Origin: Kiritimatiellia bacterium
Lineage (GTDB): Bacteria > Verrucomicrobiota > Kiritimatiellia > UBA8416 > YA12-FULL-48-11
Direction: 5' to 3'
DNA: 64,000 bases
Assembly (NCBI GenBank): GCA_028716365.1
Contig: JAQUPZ010000001.1
Coordinates: 1-64,000, forward strand
Part shown: positions 38,143-46,968 of the stretch, in pieces
Numbering within the stretch: position 1 is the stretch's first letter
Layout: each line of letters begins with the position of its first letter
Translations under genes and position numbers: made by a program
The notes under the pieces: model-generated
What the model saw: only the letters and a program-made list of their open reading frames with translations
Told to the model about the DNA's origin: nothing
The model's database searches: none

Positions 38143-38176
38143 CACTAGATCTAAAACCATCAAAGAAAGGAACGTT

Positions 38177-39508
38177 ATGAACTCGCAAACCAATATGACA
38201 AGGCGGGATTTTATGGTGAAAGGCGGCGGTGTTGTTCTGGCCAGTACAATCGTAATGAACAATGCGGCATCATTTGCGGCACAGGCGGGCGGGAAACGCC
38301 GTGTGGCCCTGGTCGGCACAGGCGGGCGCGGTATGTACTGGTGCGGAGAAATGCTGAAAAATTACGCTGACGTAGTGGATTTCGTAGGCCTATGTGACAA
38401 TAACGGCAAACGGGTTGAAGCCGTACAGAAGTTGCTTGGAACATCTGCTCCGACTTTTACTGATTTTGATTTGATGATCAAGCAGACAAAAGCCGATACT
38501 GTTCTTGTTACAACAGTTGATGCTATTCACAGCCGTTATATCCTGCGCGGTCTTGAACTCGGCTGTGATGTCATCTCGGAAAAACCTCTTTGTACCGATG
38601 AAAAACAGTGTCAGGCCATTCTCGACGCCCAGAAGAAATCTTCAAAGAAAATCATCGTAACCCATAATGCGCGTCACTATCCCGAGGCAAAAAAGATAAA
38701 ACAGCTTATAATGGATAAGGCCCTTGGCGATCTGGTTTCCGTGGATTATCACGAGTATCTCAACACGAGTCATGGATCGAGTTATTTCCATCGCTGGCAT
38801 CACTTGAAAGAAAACTCCGGTACATTGCTCGTAACCAAGTCCTGCCATCATTTCGACCAGGTTAACTGGTGGGTCAATTCGAAACCTGTCGAGGTTTTGG
38901 CGCGCGGTGATCTGCGCGTCTACGGACGTAACGGCGCTTTCCGCAGTACGCATTGCAGAAAGTGTGAGCATACCAAGGAATGCAAATACTACATGGACAT
39001 CACCAAGAATGAACGGTTGATGAAGATGTATGCCAATTGTGAATCTGAAGACGGTTATCTTTACGACGGTTGTGTTTACCGTATGAATATAAATATTTAC
39101 GATACAATGTCCGTCATCGTGAAATACGAGAATGGTGTGATTCTTTCGTATACAGCAAATGCCTTCCTGCCTTATGAAGGACAGGCCATTTATTTTAACG
39201 GTAGTAAAGGTCGTATAGACTGGAACACCTATTCGGGCGGTGGTTTCAAGAATAATGAATTACGCTTTGCTCCCAACTTCGGCAAATCAGAGGTCATTAC
39301 GGACTTACAGCGTCGTACAGGTGGACATGGTGGCGCTGATTCTTCAATACAGGACATGATTTTCCGCGAACCCGATGCGGCTGATCCCCTTGGATTACGT
39401 GCCGATGTCCAGCAGGGCGCCATGGCGGCTCTCATTGGAATTGCAGCCTACCGGAGTATCGAGCGAGGAGGCGCGGTGGTTAAAATAGCAGACTTGGTAA
39501 CCACCTGA
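38177..39508 (+). CDS. Tat-exported Gfo/Idh/MocA-family oxidoreductase
   Basis: 443 residues with a Tat signal TRRDFMVKG (8-16). Rossmann region VALVGTGGRGMYW, and hallmark EKP in VISEKPLCTDE. A Cys-rich insertion (STHCRKCEHTKECKYYMD, four Cys) is unusual for the fold and could bind a metal. The C-terminal domain has HRWHHLKENSGTLLVTKSCHHFDQVNWW, a catalytic-His-like segment. Start behind AAAGGA. It closes the plus-strand propeller run. Substrate unknown. Confidence 0.89.
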   Translation: MNSQTNMTRRDFMVKGGGVVLASTIVMNNAASFAAQAGGKRRVALVGTGGRGMYWCGEMLKNYADVVDFVGLCDNNGKRVEAVQKLLGTSAPTFTDFDLMIKQTKADTVLVTTVDAIHSRYILRGLELGCDVISEKPLCTDEKQCQAILDAQKKSSKKIIVTHNARHYPEAKKIKQLIMDKALGDLVSVDYHEYLNTSHGSSYFHRWHHLKENSGTLLVTKSCHHFDQVNWWVNSKPVEVLARGDLRVYGRNGAFRSTHCRKCEHTKECKYYMDITKNERLMKMYANCESEDGYLYDGCVYRMNINIYDTMSVIVKYENGVILSYTANAFLPYEGQAIYFNGSKGRIDWNTYSGGGFKNNELRFAPNFGKSEVITDLQRRTGGHGGADSSIQDMIFREPDAADPLGLRADVQQGAMAALIGIAAYRSIERGGAVVKIADLVTT

Positions 39509-39840
39509 AAATAAGAAAAAAAGTTGCGTCTTTCTTCAAATACTGGCGTGTTGTCCGCATATTTTGAATAAGCGAGATTTCTTATTCCCATTCCAAAAGG
39601 TAAGTACTCTGCGTAAGAGATATTGATTGGGATAATGCACCTTCCAATATCCATTGTAAGGGAAAACCTTACACGTAGATTCAGGGCGTCACCCGGATGG
39701 ACAATTAAGAGCACTTTGGCTATTATTCTCTGTAATTCTTTTAATATAAATGCTTTGTGAGGACTGAAAAGAATGATGGGAATGGTTAAATCTACAGCAT
39801 ATTCTGGCTTTTTCTCAGTTATTACTGTTAAAACCTCCAT
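39448..39840 (-). CDS. hypothetical protein, perhaps PilZ-like
   Basis: A 130-residue frame overlapping the end of the oxidoreductase gene by 61 bases on the other strand. The core HPGDALNLRVRFSLT and PFGMGIRNLAYSK has a loose similarity to PilZ-type beta-barrels, with no firm motif. A purine-rich GAAGAG stretch lies before the ATG. The overlap and weak signature make it doubtful. If it is not a gene, 39509-39952 is an intergenic stretch in which I see no other structure. Confidence 0.35.
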   Translation of the reverse strand: MEVLTVITEKKPEYAVDLTIPIILFSPHKAFILKELQRIIAKVLLIVHPGDALNLRVRFSLTMDIGRCIIPINISYAEYLPFGMGIRNLAYSKYADNTPVFEERRNFFSYFQVVTKSAILTTAPPRSILR

Positions 39841-39952
39841 AATCTCTTCACGAATACTTTACAATCCTTATGTTGTATAATTCAGTACATTGATCTTATA
39901 TTACTCGCAAAGCTGAATCAGTGATGGTGATGCAAAGAAGAGGTTAGCTGAT

Positions 39953-40555
39953 ATGACAGGCACCAGAATTGTAATTTCTGAAGCCGATAAGGTCCGCCTT
40001 GCAGGTATTAAGAGAAAAGCTATATCCCTGAATCTGGCAAAAATGGGATTTTCTTCCAGCAAACCTGCAAATAATTATCCCAAAGGTTTTCTTCCTCATT
40101 CTAATATGCAAAAATTCAAACAGTTTCCAGATAAGAAACCAATCCTGGAAAGAACGCATTTAGTAAAAACTGTTCATAAACCAGATATGCCGCAGACATC
40201 TGCCATGGGAGTCAGCAAACATGAAATAGAACTTACAAGAGAAGAATGTTTCTGCTGTACCATGGATATTCTATTCGACGGGATGAGCAAAACAGACAAA
40301 GTATCAAAAGAAGCAGCGAAAAACCTTTTAATCGTCATGGAAAACGAAGTTGGTAACACGGTTTCACTTTTAGTCTATAACTCATATGTCCGCAAATACA
40401 ATGCCCTGAGAGAGCAATACTTCCTGTCAGTAGTGGCAAATCTGAAGGCCAAAACCATAAAGATAAGTTCAGACATTATCGAGAGCCTGGAACAGATGGC
40501 CAGAACCATTAAGATCGAGATACCGCCCGAAAGTTTACCAGGCAGAGTTTCTTAG
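39953..40555 (+). CDS. hypothetical protein
   Basis: 200 residues, no recognised family. Lys-rich N-terminal half (about 1-75, disordered-looking), then a helical region (about 85-200) with ELTREECFCCTMDILFDGM (two adjacent Cys) and long amphipathic helices. No signal peptide or membrane segment. A purine-rich AGAGG lies upstream of the ATG. It stands alone between the oxidoreductase cluster and the leuB-asd pair. It may be a small regulator or structural protein; I cannot say more. Confidence 0.65.
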   Translation: MTGTRIVISEADKVRLAGIKRKAISLNLAKMGFSSSKPANNYPKGFLPHSNMQKFKQFPDKKPILERTHLVKTVHKPDMPQTSAMGVSKHEIELTREECFCCTMDILFDGMSKTDKVSKEAAKNLLIVMENEVGNTVSLLVYNSYVRKYNALREQYFLSVVANLKAKTIKISSDIIESLEQMARTIKIEIPPESLPGRVS

Positions 40556-40610
40556 GGTTTTTCCCATTTGTGATCTTTTTTGAAATGCCGACCTTTCGTA
40601 ACCACGATAT

Positions 40611-41624
40611 TCAACGTATCAGTACTTCGGCTATTTGCACTGCGTTCAGGGCAGCACCTTTCAGCAGTTGGTCGCCACTGATAAACAGTTCAAGTCCACG
40701 CCCATCGTCACGTGAAATATCCTGCCGTATGCGTCCGACAAGGCAATCATACATACCCGAAGCGTCTATTGGCATGGGGTAACGTCTGTTGGCTGGATCA
40801 TCTATAACTTTCACGCCCGGGGCTTTTTCAAGTATTTCCCGCGCTTGCATGGCAGTTATGGGTTTCTCGAACTCGAGGTTGACCGCTTCGCTGTGTGCCC
40901 TCAGGACGGGAACACGCACACAGGTTGCACTCACTTTAAGTTCAGGTGCATGCATGATTTTCCGTGACTCATTCTGAAATTTCATTTCTTCCTTGGTATA
41001 ACCATTTTCCAGAAATGCATCGACCTGAGGAAATAAATTGAAGGCAATCCTCTGTGGAAGGGCCTCGACTTTCAGGCTCTTGATTCCTTTAAGAACATCG
41101 GCAGTCTGTTGCTCAAGTTCCATCATGGCCTTGGCCCCAGCGCCGCTTGCAGCCTGGTAGGTGGCTACGACAATTCTTTTGATCGGGTTTGCTTTGTGAA
41201 GCGGATAAACCACAACCAGCATTACTATCGTACAGCAGTTCGGGTTCGCGATAATACCTTTGTGTTTGAAACAATCCTCCGGGTTAATTTCGGGAACAAC
41301 CAGGGGAACATCCGCATCCATCCGGAATGCGGATGAATTATCAATTACAACGGCACCATTACTTGCCGCATTGTGTGCAAATTCTTTGGACCTCGTTGCG
41401 CCGGCGCTGAAAAGGGCAAAATTGATTCCTTTAAAAACATCCGCTTTTAAAAGTTCCACTGCAACCTGTTTCCCGCGAAACGGAAGTTTTTTACCAACAG
41501 ATCGTTCAGATGCAAAAAGCCGCAGATTTCCTACCGGAAAATTCCGTTTCTCGAGAGTTTTGATCATCTCGATACCGACCGCGCCGGTTGCTCCGACAAC
41601 TGCAACTGAATATGATTTGCTCAT
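40611..41624 (-). CDS. asd: aspartate-semialdehyde dehydrogenase
   Basis: 337 residues. NADP-binding GATGAVG near the N-terminus, catalytic Cys in NPNCCT, substrate-binding region with GAGAKAMMELEQQ, active-site His in RAHSEAVNLEFE, and a normal length for the bacterial enzyme. It reduces aspartyl phosphate to aspartate semialdehyde, the branch point for Lys, Met, Thr and diaminopimelate (needed for the cell wall). The gene follows leuB by 40 bases on the same strand, a frequent pairing. GGAG precedes the ATG. Confidence 0.95.
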   Translation of the reverse strand: MSKSYSVAVVGATGAVGIEMIKTLEKRNFPVGNLRLFASERSVGKKLPFRGKQVAVELLKADVFKGINFALFSAGATRSKEFAHNAASNGAVVIDNSSAFRMDADVPLVVPEINPEDCFKHKGIIANPNCCTIVMLVVVYPLHKANPIKRIVVATYQAASGAGAKAMMELEQQTADVLKGIKSLKVEALPQRIAFNLFPQVDAFLENGYTKEEMKFQNESRKIMHAPELKVSATCVRVPVLRAHSEAVNLEFEKPITAMQAREILEKAPGVKVIDDPANRRYPMPIDASGMYDCLVGRIRQDISRDDGRGLELFISGDQLLKGAALNAVQIAEVLIR

Positions 41625-41664
41625 TCGCTTGCTCCAACTGTACCTTTTACCCGGTGTTTCTTAT

Positions 41665-42738
41665 TTAAACCGCTGATGCGACAAGATCCCCGACCTCCGT
41701 GGTAGAATAACCCATTTTACCAGCGGCAAGGCTTTTAATCTTACCGGAAGCCAATAAATCCGTAACGGCTTTATCAATGGCCTTCGCCGCCTTTTCTTCG
41801 CCCAGTGTATCCAGCATCATCCCGCCGGCGCATATTGCAGCAAGAGGGTTAATAACATTTTTACCGGTGTATTTTGGCGCGCTTCCCCCCATCGGTTCAA
41901 ACATTGATACACCTTCAGGATTAATATTGCCGCCTGCAGCAATTCCCAACCCGCCCTGGATAATGGCCGCCAGATCGGTAATGATGTCTCCGAACAGATT
42001 CTCTGTTACAATCACATCATACCATTCCGGCTGTTTCACAAACCACATTGTACAGGCATCGACATGATTATAATCCTGCTTGATGTCCGGATAATCCCGG
42101 TCACCCATCTCTTTATGAGCACGGACCCACAGATCACCGCAATATGTCAGAACATTGCTTTTATGAACCAGTGTAAGCATTTTCTTCCTGCTGTTACGCT
42201 TACGTGTCAATTCATAGGCATAGCGCATGCAACGGTCTACAACCGGCCGGCTATAAACCATAACCTGTGTAGCAATTTCATTTTGTGTTCCCTTTTGAAC
42301 AACACCACCGATACTTGTATAAATACCGCCTGTATTCTCGCGAACAACCACAAAATCAATATCTTCGGACTTCTTGTTCTTAAGCGGAGTTTCCACGCCG
42401 GGGTAAAGTTTTACGGGGCGAAGGTTAATGTACTGATCCAGCGCAAACCGCAATTTTAAAAGAATTCCGACTTCTAGAATTCCAGGTTTGACGTCTGGAT
42501 GACCTATTGCACCAAGATAAATTGCATGGTGTTTCTTCACCTCTTCAATGGCAGAATCCGGAAGAATTTCGCCTGTTTTGAGGTAACGCGTTCCGCCAAA
42601 ATCATAATCCGTAAAGTCCAGCTTGAATCCGAATTTTGCTGCCGCGGTCTTCATGACTTTGACGCCCTCACGGGCTACTTCAGGGCCGGTTCCATCCCCG
42701 CCGATCAATGCAATTTTATATGTCTTCTGCTTTGTCAT
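41665..42738 (-). CDS. leuB: 3-isopropylmalate dehydrogenase-type enzyme
   Basis: 357 residues of the isocitrate/isopropylmalate dehydrogenase family. N-terminal ALIGGDGTGPEVAREG, then LKLRFALDQYINLRPVKLYPG, VVRENTGGIYTSIGG and the metal/cofactor region ENLFGDIITDLAAIIQGGLG. The LKLRF/YINLRPVKLYPG type points to isopropylmalate dehydrogenase, leucine biosynthesis. A homologous isocitrate or homoisocitrate role cannot be excluded. It is followed by asd. The other leucine genes (leuA, leuC, leuD) are not in the window. Confidence 0.82.
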   Translation of the reverse strand: MTKQKTYKIALIGGDGTGPEVAREGVKVMKTAAAKFGFKLDFTDYDFGGTRYLKTGEILPDSAIEEVKKHHAIYLGAIGHPDVKPGILEVGILLKLRFALDQYINLRPVKLYPGVETPLKNKKSEDIDFVVVRENTGGIYTSIGGVVQKGTQNEIATQVMVYSRPVVDRCMRYAYELTRKRNSRKKMLTLVHKSNVLTYCGDLWVRAHKEMGDRDYPDIKQDYNHVDACTMWFVKQPEWYDVIVTENLFGDIITDLAAIIQGGLGIAAGGNINPEGVSMFEPMGGSAPKYTGKNVINPLAAICAGGMMLDTLGEEKAAKAIDKAVTDLLASGKIKSLAAGKMGYSTTEVGDLVASAV

Positions 42739-42960
42739 TTTTCCCGTCCTTTTGGGTTCCCGTTAAAAACCGCAGAAAATAGGATAGAAGTGTATTCAAT
42801 GTCAAACCTTTGTCGTTCACAAAGAATGTTATTGAACCAGAAAGGTCTGGTTAAATTGCATGTTTCGTGTGGTTTGTTGTTTTCTTGAAACTCTATTTTC
42901 AACAATTCGATACTCGTCTTGCCTGTATAAAAAAATCGTCCAGACCAAGCGCACAGGTAT

Positions 42961-44235
42961 TCATAACTCATTAAGGCATAAATTTCCAGCAATGAGCCCT
43001 TTTCCCTTTGCATCCAAAAGTTGCCGGGAGAGAATATTCCTCAAATTCAAAGGATCTATGGGATTTATGTATATTCCTGTAATCCCTTCAAATCCCGCTG
43101 GTGTATTGATTCGCTGTTTAATACACACGCGCCATGGCATTATGACATCCGATCCTCTCGGAGAATAATACCATTCTTCGTTACATGGTATGGAATTACC
43201 CATCGCGCAATGAACCGCATGAACCAGATCAGACATGCCGCGAAGCTGGTGGTCTCCGCAACAACATGGATCTGTATTTCCGCTTCTCGTCTGAACGGTT
43301 ACGGTCGGATACATGTGCCCGATATCGGCAAAGGCCATAGCGTGTTCGTTCTCGGCAATCATCAGATGGAATTTCGAAGCCATTTCCGGTCCCAGCTGAT
43401 TGAATATATCAGGATTCTTTCGAGTCAATGTCAATAGCCTGTCCATATTGACACCGTACCTGTCAACAGCAACAATTTGTTTGTGGAGGTGATCGAATGA
43501 TGCTCCTGCCGGTTTCAGCCAGTTCTGGAAAACAACCACGTATTTTGCATGGGGATTTGTATTGTAACAGGAATCAATTCCGCTGACTGTAATCTTGAAG
43601 AATTGAAAATGCTCATCAGAAGTCATTATACCTGAAGAGTAAAGCCGTGACTCAGGCCAGGAACCAGGGAAAAAATGCATTCCGGCAACAATCATTTCAT
43701 GCCCGCCGCTGAAAAAAGCGTCGGCCATGGACAATTTCTCCCCGTCATCAACCTGAGACGGTTCTCTCCCGAGACGCTTTAACTTCAGGTTAACAGCGTT
43801 AATCACATGGGCACGGCCTTTTTCGCTGGAGAGGTATTTTTCCTTTCGCAGTTTGTTTTCCGGAGACATGGCAAGCCTGGATTTCTTCCGCCAGTAATCA
43901 AAAGTTACAATTTCAAACAGGTTGGGTATACGCCTGAAAACGGGTCTGGATACGGACAGCTCTGATGCGCCGAGGTTCAGAAGGGAGACATACCCGGAAT
44001 CCTTTTTTATCAGGCGCTCTTTTTCCGGGGGCGTGTTGAAGTATTTCGCCTCACAAAGATCGCAATAGTTTTCAGGCTCTTGTTTTTTAATGCCTTGGAT
44101 CGCAGTTACGGTCTCATTAGCAGCCTGTTTACCGGCACGGCCTGGAATAGTCCAGACCTCGATATCAGTTAACGGATTGCGCTGTCGAATAGTTCCATCG
44201 GGTAAACTGGTTAGAAGTTCACGATAATCGTACAT
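42961..44235 (-). CDS. GalT-like HIT-superfamily protein (DUF4921 type)
   Basis: 424 residues resembling galactose-1-phosphate uridylyltransferase-type proteins. A Cys pair near residue 58 (YCDLCEAKYF) looks like a zinc site; the central part has VVVFQNWLKPAGASFDHLHKQIVA, a variant of the nucleotide-transferring HxH motif; and DPCCCGDHQLRG follows. The catalytic His is probably in DHLHKQ. The gene is divergent from the DUF5752/TreT-like pair, with a hairpin between, so it may belong to the same sugar-nucleotide or trehalose pathway. GGAG lies before the ATG. The exact substrate is unknown. Confidence 0.78.
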   Translation of the reverse strand: MYDYRELLTSLPDGTIRQRNPLTDIEVWTIPGRAGKQAANETVTAIQGIKKQEPENYCDLCEAKYFNTPPEKERLIKKDSGYVSLLNLGASELSVSRPVFRRIPNLFEIVTFDYWRKKSRLAMSPENKLRKEKYLSSEKGRAHVINAVNLKLKRLGREPSQVDDGEKLSMADAFFSGGHEMIVAGMHFFPGSWPESRLYSSGIMTSDEHFQFFKITVSGIDSCYNTNPHAKYVVVFQNWLKPAGASFDHLHKQIVAVDRYGVNMDRLLTLTRKNPDIFNQLGPEMASKFHLMIAENEHAMAFADIGHMYPTVTVQTRSGNTDPCCCGDHQLRGMSDLVHAVHCAMGNSIPCNEEWYYSPRGSDVIMPWRVCIKQRINTPAGFEGITGIYINPIDPLNLRNILSRQLLDAKGKGLIAGNLCLNEL

Positions 44236-44279
44236 TATTGATCTCCGCTAATCTCGCGTCTGGCCTGAATACATGCAGG

Positions 44280-44303
44280 AACCTGTTTCAAAGGAGACAG
44301 GTT
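44280..44303. promoter_or_regulatory. hairpin in the divergent spacer
   Basis: AACCTGTTTC (44280-44289), loop AAAG, GAGACAGGTT (44294-44303): a 10 base-pair stem with one G-T wobble, between the divergent GalT-like and DUF5752 genes. There is no T run, so it is not a terminator; an operator or mRNA structure is more likely. Confidence 0.4.
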
Positions 44304-44460
44304 CAAGATGTACAAATACATCATGACACATACAAGGCAAGCCTCATTTCCCGGAAAATACATTCTGGGACCAAAAGAGCTGTATTGAGGGAATTTCTCT
44401 GAGTGTTGGCTTGACGTTAAGGAGGCACCTGATCATTATGGCTTTTTCAAAAAGGTTTTT

Positions 44461-45111
44461 ATGGCGGTACCGTTCAGATTTTATTCTCAGGCCCATCTGG
44501 TTAAAGTGCTCGGGCGAAAAGCCAATAACGTTGAAACTCTGGTGGAAGGCATCAAGAATGTTCCTGGTTCATCAATATATTATCATACTCATCGTTTCCT
44601 TCAGCAGCATCATTACCTGTCCCCCGAACCGCCAAACGATTTTGCCTACTGGATAGGAAGCATACTGAACCAGGCCAGGCTTGCGGAGGCCATAGCAAGC
44701 GTGGACACCGTGTCTTTCGTCAGAATCGAAGATCTAAGACAAGCATTCATCAAAATATTGACGGCCTCGCTCAAGCATGAACGGAATTCCATGGAATGTC
44801 CCGAAGGACAAGATTTCTATTTCAGAAGCTGTCAAACGTTTGTATTTCCTACTGGTCATGTGGCAAATGACCTTCGGGAGTTCCTGAATCAAATCAAAAT
44901 GGTTACTGTTCATTCTTTGTATTTCCATATGTTCGAGGCCCCTCTTCGCCTTAAAAAAGAAGAAAGTGATTTTGTTGCATGGTTTAAAGGAATCGGAGAA
45001 TTGGACCTTGCCAAGAAAATAGCACGTTTGGATCCATACACCATGACTCTGGAAGGGTTGCGGAAACGAATAATTAAACTTGTAGGGGACTATGTCACAG
45101 CGAAACATTAA
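44461..45111 (+). CDS. DUF5752-family protein
   Basis: 216 residues of the DUF5752 type: FYSQAHLVKVLGRKANNVET, GSSIYYHTHRFLQQHHYLSP (rich in His), FAYWIGSILNQARLAEAIAS and VHSLYFHMFEAPLRL. Two similar halves with Y-H-x-H/F-H-M motifs suggest an internal duplication. No signal peptide, so cytoplasmic. As I recall, this family commonly accompanies glycosyltransferase genes of the trehalose type. Its stop overlaps the start of the next gene by 20 bases. It may be a subunit or regulator of that enzyme. AAAGG precedes the ATG. Confidence 0.82.
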   Translation: MAVPFRFYSQAHLVKVLGRKANNVETLVEGIKNVPGSSIYYHTHRFLQQHHYLSPEPPNDFAYWIGSILNQARLAEAIASVDTVSFVRIEDLRQAFIKILTASLKHERNSMECPEGQDFYFRSCQTFVFPTGHVANDLREFLNQIKMVTVHSLYFHMFEAPLRLKKEESDFVAWFKGIGELDLAKKIARLDPYTMTLEGLRKRIIKLVGDYVTAKH

Positions 45112-46318
45112 AGAATATTCGCCAATTGTTGGTGAAAGCGTTGTGGAAGAACTGTTTCTGCTGGCAGACAAGCTGCGCGGGAAAGTAATACAAAACGTTA
45201 ATTCGACTGCCGTAGGGGGCGGTGTGGCAGAGATACTTGCCCACATGGTTCCTCTTTTCAAACAGCTTGGAGTGGATGCCAGATGGGATGTGATCAAAGG
45301 TAATGAGAAATTTTTTCTTATAACAAAGAAGATACATAACGCGTTACACGGTGTTGACGTAACCTTTTCTGACGAGGAGTTCGATTTCTTCAAACAGGTC
45401 AACGCGGAAAATGCCGCGGACATGGCATCGTATGGTGATATTGTTTTCATACACGACTCCCAGCCGATCGGACTTATTGAAAAGAAAAAGGATATTGGCA
45501 AAAAATGGGTTTGGCGCTGTCACATTGACTTTACAAATCCGACGGCCCAGATTGAGGCGTTTCTCAGGGATTATATTGAACGGTATGACAGTGCTGTTTT
45601 CTCCGCTCAATCTTTCTCCAGGCAGCTGAGCATACCACAGGTACTTATAGCGCCTTCCATTGATCCGCTCAGCGACAAAAACAGGGACCTGCCTGAGGAA
45701 ACAATTACGTCCGTGCTGGAATCCTTTAACATAGATCCTCAGCGTCAGATTGTTACCCAGATTTCAAGATTTGATTATCTCAAGGATCCGGTTGGCGTTA
45801 TTAAAGCATATCTTAAAGTTAAACAGTATGTTGACTGCCAGCTGGTGCTTGCCGGCGGGGGTGCAACAGATGATCCTGAAGGCGCAAAGGTGCTCGAAGA
45901 TGTCCGGAACGCTGCTGCAGATGATCCGGACATTCACGTTCTTCTTCTGCCGGCCGGTAGTGACATCGAGATTAATGCATTACAGCGGGCTTCTTCCGTA
46001 GTGCTCCAAAAATCTCTGAAGGAAGGTTTTGGTCTTACTGTCGCCGAAGCGCTTTGGAAATCAAAACCTGTCATTGCCGGCGCAGTCGGAGGTATCCCAC
46101 AGCAGATTACACACAAATATTCCGGGATATTAACTTATTCGATTGATGGTACCGTATATTACCTGAAACAGCTCCTGAATGACCCGGACTATGCAAAACG
46201 CCTTGGCGCCAACGGGAGGGAACATGTTAAACATAATTTTCTCATAACCCGCCACATTCGCGATTACATTCTCCTTTTCCTTTCTCTCTACTATAGCGAG
46301 GATGTTGTACAGCTCTAG
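45092..46318 (+). CDS. treT: trehalose synthase (TreT-like) GT4 glycosyltransferase
   Basis: 408 residues of the GT-B/GT4 type. N-terminal domain with NSTAVGGGVAEIL (nucleotide-sugar loop), C-terminal domain with SRFDYLKDPVGVIKAY, the E-x7-E motif KEGFGLTVAEALW and VGGIPQQITH. The sequence resembles trehalose glycosyltransferring synthase, which joins glucose (from NDP-glucose) to glucose reversibly. Overlap of 20 bases with the DUF5752 gene points to a functional pair. AGGGGACT precedes the ATG. Another GT4 specificity is possible. Confidence 0.83.
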   Translation: MSQRNIKEYSPIVGESVVEELFLLADKLRGKVIQNVNSTAVGGGVAEILAHMVPLFKQLGVDARWDVIKGNEKFFLITKKIHNALHGVDVTFSDEEFDFFKQVNAENAADMASYGDIVFIHDSQPIGLIEKKKDIGKKWVWRCHIDFTNPTAQIEAFLRDYIERYDSAVFSAQSFSRQLSIPQVLIAPSIDPLSDKNRDLPEETITSVLESFNIDPQRQIVTQISRFDYLKDPVGVIKAYLKVKQYVDCQLVLAGGGATDDPEGAKVLEDVRNAAADDPDIHVLLLPAGSDIEINALQRASSVVLQKSLKEGFGLTVAEALWKSKPVIAGAVGGIPQQITHKYSGILTYSIDGTVYYLKQLLNDPDYAKRLGANGREHVKHNFLITRHIRDYILLFLSLYYSEDVVQL

Positions 46319-46413
46319 GGTCCAGCCGGTTGTTCCTTGATGCTTCTGCAAGGTTAATTCGCTACATTCTTTTTCAATCCATCAACTAGTTTGCGCAACG
46401 CCCTACTATTTGG

Positions 46414-46749
46414 TCAGGCCAGGGTCTTCAAAGCTTCCTCGGTTGTCTTGAATACCGGCAGGAAAGAGGTAAATCCGGCAAGTTCGATAATCCCTTGAAC
46501 CTGTGGCCCAAGTCTGCTCAAGACAATCTTACCACCTAGTGAGTTGATTTTCTTGGTCACGGTCAATAATACCCGAAGGCCAGCACTGCTTATATAGACT
46601 ATACCGCTCGCATCCAGGAGCAGCTTGCGCGCTCCTTTATCAAGTATGGCCATTAGCTGTTTCTCCGCATCCGGGGAGGTGATGGAATCGAGCCGGCCTT
46701 CCAGAACCAGGATTGTGACATCAGTTTCTTTTTTTTCTGTGATCTTCAT
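46414..46749 (-). CDS. STAS-domain anti-sigma factor antagonist
   Basis: A 111-residue STAS domain starting MKITEKKETDVTILVLEGRL, with the phosphorylatable Ser segment YISSAGLRVLLTV (as in SpoIIAA/RsbV). Such proteins bind serine-kinase-type anti-sigma factors. It is next to the ATPase-GNAT fusion gene on the same strand (219 bases apart), so the two may be a pair. Phosphatase and sigma partners are not in the window. GAAAGG precedes the start. Confidence 0.92.
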   Translation of the reverse strand: MKITEKKETDVTILVLEGRLDSITSPDAEKQLMAILDKGARKLLLDASGIVYISSAGLRVLLTVTKKINSLGGKIVLSRLGPQVQGIIELAGFTSFLPVFKTTEEALKTLA

Positions 46750-46968
46750 CTACACATTCTACCTTTCTTCGTCTTACGTTTCGGCCGGCAGCCCATTCCC
46801 TTGCGTGACCAGATAGATTCATTATCGATCAGGGAAACCGTACCCGAATGAATCAGTTAACAAAAGCATTTTTTCATTACCTGGCTATTAGGCAAAACCA
46901 GTATAAATTCGCGGATAAATCGATCAGGAACCTGGCGGCGAACTGATTGATCCGTTGTTGGCCGCTGG

